DNA of 64,000 nucleotides from Guptibacillus hwajinpoensis (GTDB lineage Bacteria; Bacillota; Bacilli; Bacillales; Guptibacillaceae). The position numbers were made by a program, and so were the translations under genes. The DNA lies in contig NZ_SWFM01000003.1 of the NCBI RefSeq assembly GCF_005144865.1, forward strand, positions 434,001-498,000, written 5' to 3'. Of this stretch, positions 26,077-33,414 are shown one piece after another (positions within the stretch are counted from its first letter, which is position 1; each line of letters opens with the position of its first letter). The notes below the pieces were generated by a model. That model worked only from the letters and a program-made list of their open reading frames with translations, made no database searches and was not told the DNA's origin.

Positions 26077-26823
26077 GTGAAAAGAAGAATATGGATTCTG
26101 GTTCTAATGGTTGGTTCACTAGCTATCTTACTTGCACTGGCAGAGAATCAATCAGATTTTCTAAGAACAAATGCAAACGAGATGCCTGAGAATGATTCAG
26201 AATCCAAGAAGAAAAATATTACGTATTATACTAAGTATTATCAGACCAAGAAGAGTATTTACGACTCTTATACCCATCAAGATAGTGAAACGATTTTTCT
26301 TGGAGATAGCCTGACAGATTATTATGAGTGGGGTGAAGCACTCAGTGATTATAAAGTTTTGAATAGAGGTATCGCTGGGGATACGACGACAGGAGTCTTA
26401 AATCGTATTGATGAAGTTATAGCTGCAAAGCCTGACCGTGTGTATTTATTAGTTGGCATAAATGACATGATTGCGGGCCAATCGGTTAACAAAATTGAGA
26501 CAAATTACAAGCAAATTCTTGATACTCTCAAAACAAACTCACCTAACACTGAAGTATATGTACAAAGCCTTTTTCCAGTCAATACAGCATTAACTGGACA
26601 TCCAATAAATAATAATGTAATTAAAGAAATGAATGAGCGTCTTAAGGATCTCGCTTCACTCTATAATTATCAGTATATAGACATTCACAAAGAGTTAGTC
26701 GAATTTGGTCAGCTTAACAAAAACTATACCTTCGACGGTCTTCACCTTAATGGAGAAGGATATAAGATATGGACACGTGTAATCCTATCGACTTATAACA
26801 CAAATGAAAAAGTGAAATCGTAA
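26077..26823 (+). CDS. SGNH/GDSL-type hydrolase, membrane anchored
   Basis: 248 residues from GTG 26077 (TAGGAG ten bases ahead; the GTG nine bases upstream is too close to that site). An N-terminal signal or anchor helix (about residues 5-20) puts the enzyme outside the cell. Catalytic blocks are present: GDSLTDYYEWG (block I, Ser), GIAGDTT (block II, Gly), VGINDM (block III, Asn) and DGLHLNGEGY (block V, Asp-His). It is probably an esterase or acyl hydrolase; substrate unknown. Monocistronic, with a strong terminator after it. Confidence 0.88.
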   Translation: MKRRIWILVLMVGSLAILLALAENQSDFLRTNANEMPENDSESKKKNITYYTKYYQTKKSIYDSYTHQDSETIFLGDSLTDYYEWGEALSDYKVLNRGIAGDTTTGVLNRIDEVIAAKPDRVYLLVGINDMIAGQSVNKIETNYKQILDTLKTNSPNTEVYVQSLFPVNTALTGHPINNNVIKEMNERLKDLASLYNYQYIDIHKELVEFGQLNKNYTFDGLHLNGEGYKIWTRVILSTYNTNEKVKS

Positions 26824-26906
26824 TAAAACCTTCAATTACAATATTTATACTTACGATTTTATTGCTTTTTCGCTTTTGTGTGTTAAACTAACAGTGACCA
26901 ACCTTA

Positions 26907-26942
26907 AAAAAAGCTATGAAGGGAGACCTTCATAGCTTTTTT
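26907..26942. terminator. Bidirectional terminator
   Basis: 16 bp stem AAAAAAGCTATGAAGG / CCTTCATAGCTTTTTT with a GAGA tetraloop between the SGNH hydrolase and the convergent WYL-like gene. Confidence 0.93.
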
Positions 26943-26960
26943 GTATTATATTCCTATGTT

Positions 26961-27191
26961 TCATGCGTATAATTGTTTGGTTCTTAACCTAAACCGATAA
27001 GGATAAACGGCTAGGATACGCTCCAGTTTAAAGGTTCTCAAGCTTCTTCTTAGATGACAATATCCTGTCGCTTCAAGATCATTCATACTATGAAATGTTA
27101 CAAACCTTTGAGTTGTCACATTGTCTTGTGATAAGTAAATGATTTCAACCGGCTCCTGCTTAAGTAGAGCTTTCCGCATGATGCTTTGCAT
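26961..27191 (-). CDS. Small stand-alone WYL-like domain protein
   Basis: 76 residues from ATG 27191 with GAGGGAGAGAACTATT ahead; an upstream in-frame start adds 13 residues but has no site. The sequence holds strand-rich WYL features: EPVEIIYLSQDN, then ATGYCHLRRSLRTFKLERILAVYP, which resembles the C-terminal half of WYL domains with their basic ligand-sensing patch. WYL domains usually sit behind a DNA-binding domain; this one has none. Role unknown. Confidence 0.65.
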   Translation of the reverse strand: MQSIMRKALLKQEPVEIIYLSQDNVTTQRFVTFHSMNDLEATGYCHLRRSLRTFKLERILAVYPYRFRLRTKQLYA

Positions 27192-27292
27192 AATAGTTCT
27201 CTCCCTCACACGATCATTTGTTCTTATCATATGACGAACATACGTTCTTTACCACTTTTTTTAATGATGTAAAATGTGGTAATGATTTATAT

Positions 27293-27320
27293 GCAAAAAA
27301 AACCCTGCTAAGCAGGGTTA
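27293..27320 (-). terminator. Terminator after sigK
   Basis: AACCCTGCT / AGCAGGGTT perfect inverted repeat overlapping the sigK stop codon, followed on the minus strand by eight T. Confidence 0.9.
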
Positions 27321-28031
27321 TGCACCACTCTCTTTTTCTTTACGATTTCGATAAAATTCATGAAAAAGTTTCATCAAAGCACGTTTTTCAATACGAGAGA
27401 CATAGCTCCTTGAAATTCCAAGCTGCCTTGCTATTTCACGCTGAGTGAGTTCTTTTTCAAGAGTCAATCCAAAACGTCCAACAATAACTTCCTTCTCCCT
27501 GTCATCAAGGATATGAATGTATTCATAGATTTTTTTCTTTTCCATGTTAAGTTGAATGAGTTCTACAATGTCTTCCGTTTCAGCCTTTAGAACATCAATG
27601 AGGGAGATTTCATTCCCTTCTTTGTCCTGACCGATCGGATCATGTAAGGAAACGTCCTTTTTCGTTTTCTTAAGGGCGCGTAGGTGCATAAGGATTTCAT
27701 TCTCAATACACCTGGCTGCATAGGTAGCTAACTTTGTACCTTTGTCTGTTGAATAACTTTCGATTGCTTTAATCAATCCGATTGTACCAATTGAGATTAA
27801 ATCTTCAGGATCTTCTCCTGTATTCTCAAACTTTTTGACAATATGAGCAACAAGCCTAAGGTTATGTTCGATAAGGCGATTTCTTGCATCTTCATCTCCT
27901 TCTGCCATCAATTCTAAATACTTTCTTTCATCTTTCCTTGAAAGAGGCTGAGGAAAGGCATTGTTCTTAACAAATGAGACAAAGAAAAGAACTTCCTTAC
28001 ACACGTAAGCAAGCGCTGCCAGTAACGACAC
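27318..28031 (-). CDS. sigK: RNA polymerase sigma-K, late mother-cell sporulation sigma factor
   Basis: Sigma-K drives late mother-cell genes for spore cortex and coat. The frame is intact over 237 residues, so the gene is not split by a skin element as in B. subtilis. The first 20 or so residues are the hydrophobic pro-sequence ([15 protein letters not shown]), followed by the region 2 sequence [21 protein letters not shown], region 2.4 with [15 protein letters not shown], and region 4 [17 protein letters not shown]. The start is GTG 28031 with GGGAGGTGAGTAT ahead; the TTG 15 bases upstream lies in that site. Confidence 0.97.
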   Translation of the reverse strand: MSLLAALAYVCKEVLFFVSFVKNNAFPQPLSRKDERKYLELMAEGDEDARNRLIEHNLRLVAHIVKKFENTGEDPEDLISIGTIGLIKAIESYSTDKGTKLATYAARCIENEILMHLRALKKTKKDVSLHDPIGQDKEGNEISLIDVLKAETEDIVELIQLNMEKKKIYEYIHILDDREKEVIVGRFGLTLEKELTQREIARQLGISRSYVSRIEKRALMKLFHEFYRNRKEKESGA

Positions 28032-28163
28032 ATACTCACCTCCCAATTATGGGCTGTTACTATAATTTAAGTTTATGTATGTGCCTACTCGGTTGTGTCT
28101 GTCCTCATCAATTCCCATCCAAAAAAGAAAAAACGCTCCGGTTAACCCGTTGCGTCTTCTGAA

Positions 28164-28319
28164 TTACTCACGATCTACTTTCTTTTCTCTCGACCATTTC
28201 TCCAACATAACTTCTTCTCTCAAATAGCGATGATGAGCAGAATTACGGCCATATTTTAATCGGATAATTGCAAAAGTCGTAATAATTCCGCCAAGCCCGA
28301 TCATTTCAAACCATTCCAT
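28164..28319 (-). CDS. Small hypothetical membrane protein
   Basis: 51 residues from ATG 28319, with AGAGGAGTGTGGCAGGT ahead. One hydrophobic segment (about residues 4-19, MIGLGGIITTFAIIRL) is followed by a basic cytoplasmic tail rich in His, Arg and Lys. No family recognised. It sits alone between nsrR and sigK on the same strand as both. Confidence 0.6.
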   Translation of the reverse strand: MEWFEMIGLGGIITTFAIIRLKYGRNSAHHRYLREEVMLEKWSREKKVDRE

Positions 28320-28373
28320 ACCTGCCACACTCCTCTAATGGCAGTGTATTCAGGATATAATCATATTGCTACT

Positions 28374-28814
28374 TTATCGATTTGACGTGAGCAACTTCAT
28401 AATCGTCTCGTTGTTTACGATTAAGTCTGCAAGCTGATAACCATCTAGCACTTCAAAGTAAGCTGATAATGCGTTATGAAGGACATGCTTCAACCGACAT
28501 GCAGAACTAATCACACATGTATTGTTTTCCTTATCAAAACATTCAACTAGATTAAAATCCTCTTCCGTACTTCTTACAACTTGACCGATATTAATCTCTT
28601 CAGGGTGTTGAGCAAGTCGTAATCCACCATTTCTCCCTCTAATCGTTTCTATATACCCTTTTTTTCCAAGCTCATGTGCTACTTTCATTAAATGATTTTT
28701 TGAAATTTGATAGGAATCTGCAATTTCTTGTATGCTGGCTAATTTATCGTTCTTCATACTCCCTAGATAAATCAGCATTCTTAAAGAGTAATCTGTATAA
28801 TTTGTTAAACGCAT
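28374..28814 (-). CDS. nsrR: NsrR, nitric oxide-sensing Rrf2 repressor
   Basis: 146 residues from ATG 28814. The winged-helix part contains QISKNHLMKVAHELGKKGYIETIRGRNGG. Three cysteines at positions 92, 100 and 106 match the [4Fe-4S] ligands of B. subtilis NsrR. NO destroys the cluster and relieves repression. The divergent neighbour is hmp, the main NsrR target, and two NsrR-like dyads lie in the shared gap. An ATG two codons upstream is possible but too close to its site. Confidence 0.93.
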   Translation of the reverse strand: MRLTNYTDYSLRMLIYLGSMKNDKLASIQEIADSYQISKNHLMKVAHELGKKGYIETIRGRNGGLRLAQHPEEINIGQVVRSTEEDFNLVECFDKENNTCVISSACRLKHVLHNALSAYFEVLDGYQLADLIVNNETIMKLLTSNR

Positions 28815-28922
28815 TATCATTCAGCCTCATTTCACTACATTGTTCATAGGTCTATTTTATCACACCAACAATAACATGGCCTTGTATACTGCTTTAATTC
28901 AATTGTGAACAACTCGTTAAAG

Positions 28923-28986
28923 ATGTATTCAATATATTGCTTTTGGCATACGAAGCAGGTACCATAAATATGTATTATAAATACAT
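28923..28986 (+). promoter_or_regulatory. Two NsrR-like operators upstream of hmp
   Basis: A perfect 17 bp palindrome ATGTATTATAAATACAT is at 28970-28986, 22 bp before the hmp start. A second, imperfect copy ATGTATTCAATATAT is at 28923-28937. Both fit the AT-rich dyad bound by NsrR in bacilli. The centre spacing is about 48 bp, close to 4.5 helical turns. Confidence 0.75.
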
Positions 28987-29008
28987 CTTTAAATTGGAGG
29001 TCGTTTTC

Positions 29009-30223
29009 ATGCTATCACCCAAAACTATAGCAACAATAAAATCAACCGTTCCAGTTCTAGAAGTTCATGGACTTGAAATTACGAAACGCTTCTATAACAT
29101 GCTTTTCACGAACCATCCTGAACTATTAAACATCTTCAACCATGCTAATCAAAAGCAGGGAAGGCAACAGGAAGCACTCGCAAACGCAGTTTATGCCGCT
29201 GCCAAACACATTGATCAATTAGAAGCTATCCTCCCTGTTGTTAAACAAGTAGCCCATAAACACAGAAGTCTCGGTGTTAAACCAGAACATTATCCTGTTG
29301 TTGGGGAGCATCTCATAATGGCGATTAAAGAAGTACTTGGAGATGATGCTTCTGAAGAGATTTTGCGTGCATGGGAAGAAGCATATGGAGTCATTGCAAA
29401 CGTGTTTATTGAAGTAGAAAATGAGATGTATAAAGAAGTAGCAAAACAGCCTGGAGGATGGGATAAGGAACGCGTCTTTGTTGTTGATCGTAAAGAACAT
29501 GAAAGTGACGTTATCACCTCTTTCTATTTAAAACCTGTTGATGGTAAGCCAATCGCCTCATTTAAATCAGGACAATACATTAGTGTTAAGGTTGAAATTC
29601 CGGGTGATGAGTTTACACATATTCGTCAGTATAGCCTCTCTGACGTTCCAGAGAAACCTTACTATCGTATTTCTTTAAAAAAGGAAGAAAACGCGTCAAA
29701 GCCTGATGGGATTGTTTCTAATTACATACATGATCATGTAAAGGAAAATGACAAATTGAGCATTACAGCACCTGCTGGGGATTTTTATTTGAATGAAGAA
29801 TCCACTCCAATCGTGTTATTGAGTGGCGGGGTGGGAATTACTCCAATGCTTAGTATGCTGAAAAGCAGTGCAAATCAAGGTCGAAAAACGACATTTATCC
29901 ATGCATCGGTCAATGGAAGTGTCCATGCGTTTCATGAGGAAGTGACGAGCCTCAAACACCCTTCGCTCAACTATTTTGTATGTTATGAATCTCCTACACA
30001 AGAAGATCTCAATAATCGAATTTATCACAAAGAAGGATTTGTTGATCATGAATGGCTAAGTGAAATCCTCTCACTGGATCCAGAAACACACTACTATTTC
30101 TGTGGACCTCTACTGTTTATGAAAGCGGTGAAAGAAGCTTTAGAAAAGCTTGGTGTATCAGAAACTCAGATGCATTATGAGTTCTTCGGTCCTGCAGTAG
30201 CACTTGAAACGTCAATGGAATAA
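29009..30223 (+). CDS. hmp: Flavohemoprotein, nitric oxide dioxygenase
   Basis: Hmp converts NO and O2 to nitrate using NAD(P)H. 404 residues from ATG 29009 (TTGGAGGTCGTTTTC ahead). The globin domain covers about 1-140 with the proximal His85 in AHKHRSLGVKPEHY. The ferredoxin-reductase part has the FAD motif RQYSLSD, NAD-binding GGVGITPMLSML and FCGPLLFM near the C-terminus. An upstream start would run through the operator region and is unlikely. Regulated by NsrR from the divergent gene. Confidence 0.97.
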   Translation: MLSPKTIATIKSTVPVLEVHGLEITKRFYNMLFTNHPELLNIFNHANQKQGRQQEALANAVYAAAKHIDQLEAILPVVKQVAHKHRSLGVKPEHYPVVGEHLIMAIKEVLGDDASEEILRAWEEAYGVIANVFIEVENEMYKEVAKQPGGWDKERVFVVDRKEHESDVITSFYLKPVDGKPIASFKSGQYISVKVEIPGDEFTHIRQYSLSDVPEKPYYRISLKKEENASKPDGIVSNYIHDHVKENDKLSITAPAGDFYLNEESTPIVLLSGGVGITPMLSMLKSSANQGRKTTFIHASVNGSVHAFHEEVTSLKHPSLNYFVCYESPTQEDLNNRIYHKEGFVDHEWLSEILSLDPETHYYFCGPLLFMKAVKEALEKLGVSETQMHYEFFGPAVALETSME

Positions 30224-30251
30224 TACTTAGATATTACTTATAAAGTTGCAA

Positions 30252-30276
30252 AAGAAGCGCCTAATCGGCGCTTCTT
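30252..30276. terminator. Hairpin after hmp
   Basis: Ten bp perfect stem AAGAAGCGCC / GGCGCTTCTT with loop TAATC. The T-tract is short on both strands, but the site between two convergent genes suits a shared terminator. Confidence 0.65.
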
Positions 30277-30722
30277 CAAATGGTAATAATAACTGTTCCA
30301 TTACGCTCTTTAATTTGAGTATTAATTTCACCCCAGTCTTGCTCAAAAGGTATATAAGGGACAAAAATTGTTTCTTTGTTATATTTATTTTCTATAGCTA
30401 CAACAGGGGATCCGTTTACTTTCCCAAACGTTACTGTCTTCATAGAAGTAAAAGCCACACTTCTTCGACTTATGCCCAATAACTTGTGTTCTATTCCATA
30501 CTCTGTCAGTTCAATTCGCTGAGTTCTTATACAGAAGCTTAACAGCGCACAAAACGAAACATAAATGAGTCCAATCAACATGAATGACCGCCATCGTTCA
30601 AACGATAAATCACCTTTCAACCATAGTAACAGAGTGCCAAAGCTAACAACAATACCATACACGAGAGACATGAACAGTTCGATTGCCTTCACTTTCGGGT
30701 AATACGTTTTGATTACCTTCAT
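30276..30722 (-). CDS. Two-helix membrane protein with possible PH-like domain
   Basis: 148 residues from ATG 30722 (AAAGGTGTGAAGGTA ahead). Two membrane helices (about 16-36 and 49-67) are followed by a cytosolic beta-rich region beginning QRIELTEYGIEHKLLGISRRSVAFTSM, with alternation like the bacterial PH/YcxB-like domain (strands, then a final helix WGEINTQIKERNG). Family assignment is by pattern only. Function unknown; convergent with hmp. Confidence 0.6.
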   Translation of the reverse strand: MKVIKTYYPKVKAIELFMSLVYGIVVSFGTLLLWLKGDLSFERWRSFMLIGLIYVSFCALLSFCIRTQRIELTEYGIEHKLLGISRRSVAFTSMKTVTFGKVNGSPVVAIENKYNKETIFVPYIPFEQDWGEINTQIKERNGTVIITI

Positions 30723-30816
30723 TACCTTCACACCTTTACGTAAAATGGCTGTGAATCAGATTTTATTAATCTTATCAAGGTAATCAAATTTTGTATATAT
30801 TTTTTGAAAATTCTTT

Positions 30817-31263
30817 TCATTTATCTCTTTCTATTTCATACATAGCTAGCGAGCGCTCCATTACAACATTTAATATATTTTGTAGTTCTGGAACAAGTCT
30901 TCTCGCATAGTTCCATGCGTTTTCTTCCATTCTAATAGAAAGTTGCTTTCTCTTTTGCTGATCCGAATTACCTGCTCGTACCATCGACAATTCCATCAGA
31001 GTCTGATCAGCTGCGTGACCAAGTTCATGTGCAAGGATCACTGAGAAGTAATCCAATAATTTCTCATCAGACCCGTAGAGACGAAAGCACTGTTTTCTCA
31101 CTTCTTCAAGATAGATCGTAACCACATTCGTTTCTAGTGAATACTTTCCCCCAATCATCCGTCTTCCAGGAAAATGATCTTCTAATAGAATGTCCACATC
31201 TAATCCTGAAAGTTCTTGTAACTTACGAATGATTTGTTGAAAGTGATGTTCTTTCTTCTTCAC
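30817..31263 (-). CDS. HELGH-motif protein, putative small zinc metallopeptidase
   Basis: 148 residues from GTG 31263 (AAGGGGAAATCGAAT ahead). It has one clear zinc-protease signature, VILAHELGHAADQ near residue 76, within helical sequence; a downstream Glu in RMEENAWNYARR could be the third ligand, as in gluzincins of ImmA/IrrE type. No signal peptide, so it is likely cytosolic. No family recognised with certainty. It lies just upstream of nadE's terminator on the same strand, with no obvious partner. Confidence 0.6.
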   Translation of the reverse strand: MKKKEHHFQQIIRKLQELSGLDVDILLEDHFPGRRMIGGKYSLETNVVTIYLEEVRKQCFRLYGSDEKLLDYFSVILAHELGHAADQTLMELSMVRAGNSDQQKRKQLSIRMEENAWNYARRLVPELQNILNVVMERSLAMYEIERDK

Positions 31264-31320
31264 ATTCGATTTCCCCTTCGCAGTCCTAAAATGGCGGAAC
31301 TCTACATCTATTTATATTCA

Positions 31321-31346
31321 AAAAAAAGAGACCTTATTCAGGTCCC
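31321..31346 (-). terminator. Terminator after nadE
   Basis: On the minus strand GGGACC pairs with GGTCTC (one mismatch) over a TGAATAA loop and is followed by TTTTTTTT. Confidence 0.75.
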
Positions 31347-31355
31347 TTACAATAC

Positions 31356-32177
31356 TTATTTCCACCAGTTATCAAAAATGGTAGCAGCCATATTACGTTT
31401 ATGCCTTGTCTTAACGAAGTGACTTTCAATTGTCTTTGCAGCTTTCTCTGGAACTTCTCTTCCTTCAAGATAATCATCTATCTGATCATAGCTTACACCC
31501 AGTGCTTCTTCATCCGGAAGAGCAGGTCGATCGTCTTCAAGGTCTGCAGTTGGTACCTTCTCAACAAGATGCTCGGGCATACCAAAGTATTCCAGAATGG
31601 CGCGTCCCTGACGTTTATTTAACCCAAATAGTGGTGTAATATCGCAAGCTCCATCTCCATGTTTTGTATAAAAACCAGTTACAGCTTCTGCTGCATGATC
31701 CGTTCCAATGACAAGCTTTTTTTCATCCCCTGCAATGTTGTACTGTGCAATCATACGCTCTCTTGCTTTGTTATTCCCTTTAGTAAAGTCAGTTAGTTCA
31801 TTACCTGTAGCTTCAAGATATGTAGATACGGAAGCATCTACTGCAGGTTTAATATTAATCGTAACCGTTTGATCAGGTTTAATAAATCGTAATGCTGCCT
31901 GTGCATCGTCCTCGTCTTTCTGTTCCCCATATGGAAGTCGAACCGCAATAAACGAAGCCTCAGTTCCCTCTTCACGAAGTTCTTCAACAGCAAGCTGTGC
32001 TAATCGACCAGCGAGCGAAGAATCCTGACCACCAGAAATTCCAAGAACAAACCCAGTTGTTCCGCTTTTTTTAAGATAAGCTTTTAAGAAACCAATCCTT
32101 TTACTGACTTCTTCTTTAACATCAATTGAGGGCTGTACACCAAGCTCTTCCACAATTTCCTTTTGTAATTCTCTCAT
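31356..32177 (-). CDS. nadE: NH3-dependent NAD synthetase
   Basis: NadE amidates deamido-NAD to NAD. 273 residues, the short ammonia-dependent type without a glutaminase domain. The ATP pyrophosphatase P-loop [13 protein letters not shown] is near residue 49, [20 protein letters not shown] near 158, and the C-terminal [16 protein letters not shown] is typical. ATG at 32177 follows AAAGGAGTGACGAAGA. Confidence 0.97.
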   Translation of the reverse strand: MRELQKEIVEELGVQPSIDVKEEVSKRIGFLKAYLKKSGTTGFVLGISGGQDSSLAGRLAQLAVEELREEGTEASFIAVRLPYGEQKDEDDAQAALRFIKPDQTVTINIKPAVDASVSTYLEATGNELTDFTKGNNKARERMIAQYNIAGDEKKLVIGTDHAAEAVTGFYTKHGDGACDITPLFGLNKRQGRAILEYFGMPEHLVEKVPTADLEDDRPALPDEEALGVSYDQIDDYLEGREVPEKAAKTIESHFVKTRHKRNMAATIFDNWWK

Positions 32178-32287
32178 TCTTCGTCACTCCTTTTCTCTAA
32201 CGCATTTCTTATTTTTATACATTCTGCACTACTTATCAATACCCATTCACTTATTTCAAAAAACAGTTTAATTTAACTAATATGTAG

Positions 32288-32311
32288 AAAGACAGGGAGA
32301 GCCCTGTCTTT
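32288..32311 (-). terminator. Terminator after the YrzI micro-ORF cluster
   Basis: Ten bp perfect stem AAAGACAGGG / CCCTGTCTTT with a four-base loop, three bases after the stop codon of the last YrzI ORF. Confidence 0.82.
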
Positions 32312-32314
32312 TAA

Positions 32315-32458
32315 TTAATGATGGATATAGAAACTTTGTTTATATTGGTTTGATTCAATCAAGCCTCTTCTTCTAATAACATCCAACTCTTGATCAAGCG
32401 ATTTCCGGTTACGTTTGATTGAAACAGTGATTGTAGCAAACAATAGGTTCAAAGTCAT
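32315..32458 (-). CDS. YrzI-family small protein, copy 1
   Basis: 47 residues from ATG 32458 with GAGAGGAGTGGATCGGA ahead. It begins MTLNLLFATITVSIKR, the hydrophobic Leu/Phe/Thr start and basic turn that mark the Bac_small_YrzI family, and continues with a charged helix. It is the last ORF of a minus-strand micro-ORF cluster and is followed at once by a terminator. Function unknown; in B. subtilis the yrzI mRNA also carries several tiny ORFs and is a small-RNA target. Confidence 0.75.
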   Translation of the reverse strand: MTLNLLFATITVSIKRNRKSLDQELDVIRRRGLIESNQYKQSFYIHH

Positions 32459-32488
32459 TCCGATCCACTCCTCTCTTGTTAATTCCTT

Positions 32489-32551
32489 TCAGGTCAAGCC
32501 TTTCTCTACGGTCATCCATTTTTGTATCGCCAATTCATTTGGTGCTTTCAT
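32489..32551 (-). CDS. Possible 20-residue peptide between YrzI copies
   Basis: ATG 32551 is preceded by a run of purine sites (GGAAAGGAAGAGGAAG); an in-frame ATG at 32569 would add six basic residues. The peptide begins MKAPNELAIQKWM and ends KGLT. It fills the gap between two YrzI-family ORFs. No family recognised, and it is too short to judge by composition. Confidence 0.35.
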   Translation of the reverse strand: MKAPNELAIQKWMTVEKGLT

Positions 32552-32577
32552 CTTCCTCTTCCTTTCCATTTTTTTAT

Positions 32578-32724
32578 TTAAAATAACCAGGGCTGATTTT
32601 CAGTGATTCGCTCTGTTTTGTGCTCCATTTGCTCTTTCACTTGTACATAATGCTTTTCTTCTTGCATTGTTCTCTCATGAACACGAATGCCAATTGTTAC
32701 AAATAATAAATTAATCGTTAACAT
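32578..32724 (-). CDS. YrzI-family small protein, copy 2
   Basis: 48 residues from ATG 32724, with AAGGAGAGATGATC ahead; the ATG six bases upstream is too near that site. N-terminus MLTINLLFVTIGIRVHERTMQ fits the YrzI pattern closely (hydrophobic strand-like start, then charged helix). Starts 25 bp after the stop of copy 3, so they are surely co-transcribed. Confidence 0.78.
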   Translation of the reverse strand: MLTINLLFVTIGIRVHERTMQEEKHYVQVKEQMEHKTERITENQPWLF

Positions 32725-32749
32725 GATCATCTCTCCTTATTGGTTTGAA

Positions 32750-32896
32750 TTAGGATAGCCACATCGAAGCACGATATCGTTTGCTTTCATCTTCAGTCAA
32801 ACGATTATGAATTGAGCGCTGATGCAGTTCGGAAGATAGGCTTCGTCGGAAGACGCTCTTCACTCTAGTTATGATCACTAAATGGAATGGTAACAT
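32750..32896 (-). CDS. YrzI-like small protein, copy 3 (diverged)
   Basis: 48 residues from ATG 32896 with AAGGGAGGTCGTTAAC ahead, a strong site. The N-terminus MLPFHLVIITRVKSVFRR keeps the hydrophobic start plus basic turn of the family but is more diverged; the tail is charged (TEDESKRYRAS). Same strand and spacing as copies 1 and 2. Confidence 0.62.
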   Translation of the reverse strand: MLPFHLVIITRVKSVFRRSLSSELHQRSIHNRLTEDESKRYRASMWLS

Positions 32897-32925
32897 GTTA
32901 ACGACCTCCCTTCTTTTCTATTATT

Positions 32926-32985
32926 TCAGGGGACCCATTTTCTCCGATGATATTGCTTTTCCATTCTTGTTTTTCCATATGCCAT
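32926..32985 (-). CDS. Possible 19-residue basic peptide heading the YrzI cluster
   Basis: ATG 32985 has GAGAGGAGGAAATAAA ahead, one of the best ribosome sites in the region. The peptide begins MAYGKTRMEK and is strongly basic. A different frame (32978-32898, 26 codons) ends two bases before the copy 3 start and could couple to it, but lies too far from the same site. Unknown function. Confidence 0.45.
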   Translation of the reverse strand: MAYGKTRMEKQYHRRKWVP

Positions 32986-33019
32986 TTTATTTCCTCCTCT
33001 CAAAATTTGGATACAAAAA

Positions 33020-33042
33020 GCCGCAGGACATGTTCCTGCGGC
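33020..33042 (-). terminator. Terminator hairpin upstream of the YrzI cluster
   Basis: Nine bp stem GCCGCAGGA / TCCTGCGGC, loop five bases, with TTTTTG after it on the minus strand. It ends the transcript of the 26-residue peptide, or attenuates transcription into the YrzI cluster. Confidence 0.75.
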
Positions 33043-33060
33043 AAAAAAAGCATAGAAATA

Positions 33061-33080
33061 CCGCAGGCGTCGACCTGCGG
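33061..33080 (-). promoter_or_regulatory. Second hairpin sharing arms with the adjacent terminator
   Basis: CCGCAGG / CCTGCGG stem, six-base loop. Its arms are the same sequences as those of the terminator 20 bp further on, so the two hairpins can swap pairing partners, the layout of an attenuator. On the plus strand it is followed by CTTTTC, so it may instead stop plus-strand transcripts. Confidence 0.45.
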
Positions 33081-33116
33081 CTTTTCAATCCGTTAGTAAA
33101 AAAGGATTCCCTCTTA

Positions 33117-33197
33117 TTAAGGACCGAGTCGAACAGAGCGTACATATTCAGTTAAAGTTAGAGTTGCAGTCGTCATATCCATCGAAATCTTCATCAT
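33117..33197 (-). CDS. Possible 26-residue peptide upstream of the twin hairpins
   Basis: ATG 33197 is preceded by AAAAAAGGAGGTCGAACAGA, a near-perfect ribosome site with eight-base spacing. The peptide is Thr- and Met-rich in the first half (SMDMTTATLTLTEY) with a basic end. No homolog recognised. It could be a free small protein or a leader peptide of the attenuator-like hairpins that follow. Confidence 0.5.
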   Translation of the reverse strand: MMKISMDMTTATLTLTEYVRSVRLGP

Positions 33198-33414
33198 TCT
33201 GTTCGACCTCCTTTTTTCATATTGTTTTCATAGGTAAGTATATCCATCACTTTTTCCTTTGTAAACCTTTTTTACCAAATTACCTAAATATTTTATAAAA
33301 ACTATCTTTTTCGACAATTTTCCCCATTTTCCAAAACCGTCTTAGGCCTACCATCAGAAATCAAGAAAGTTCTGTAAAGTAGGACATACACATATACAAA
33401 GCGGAGGTGAAAAC

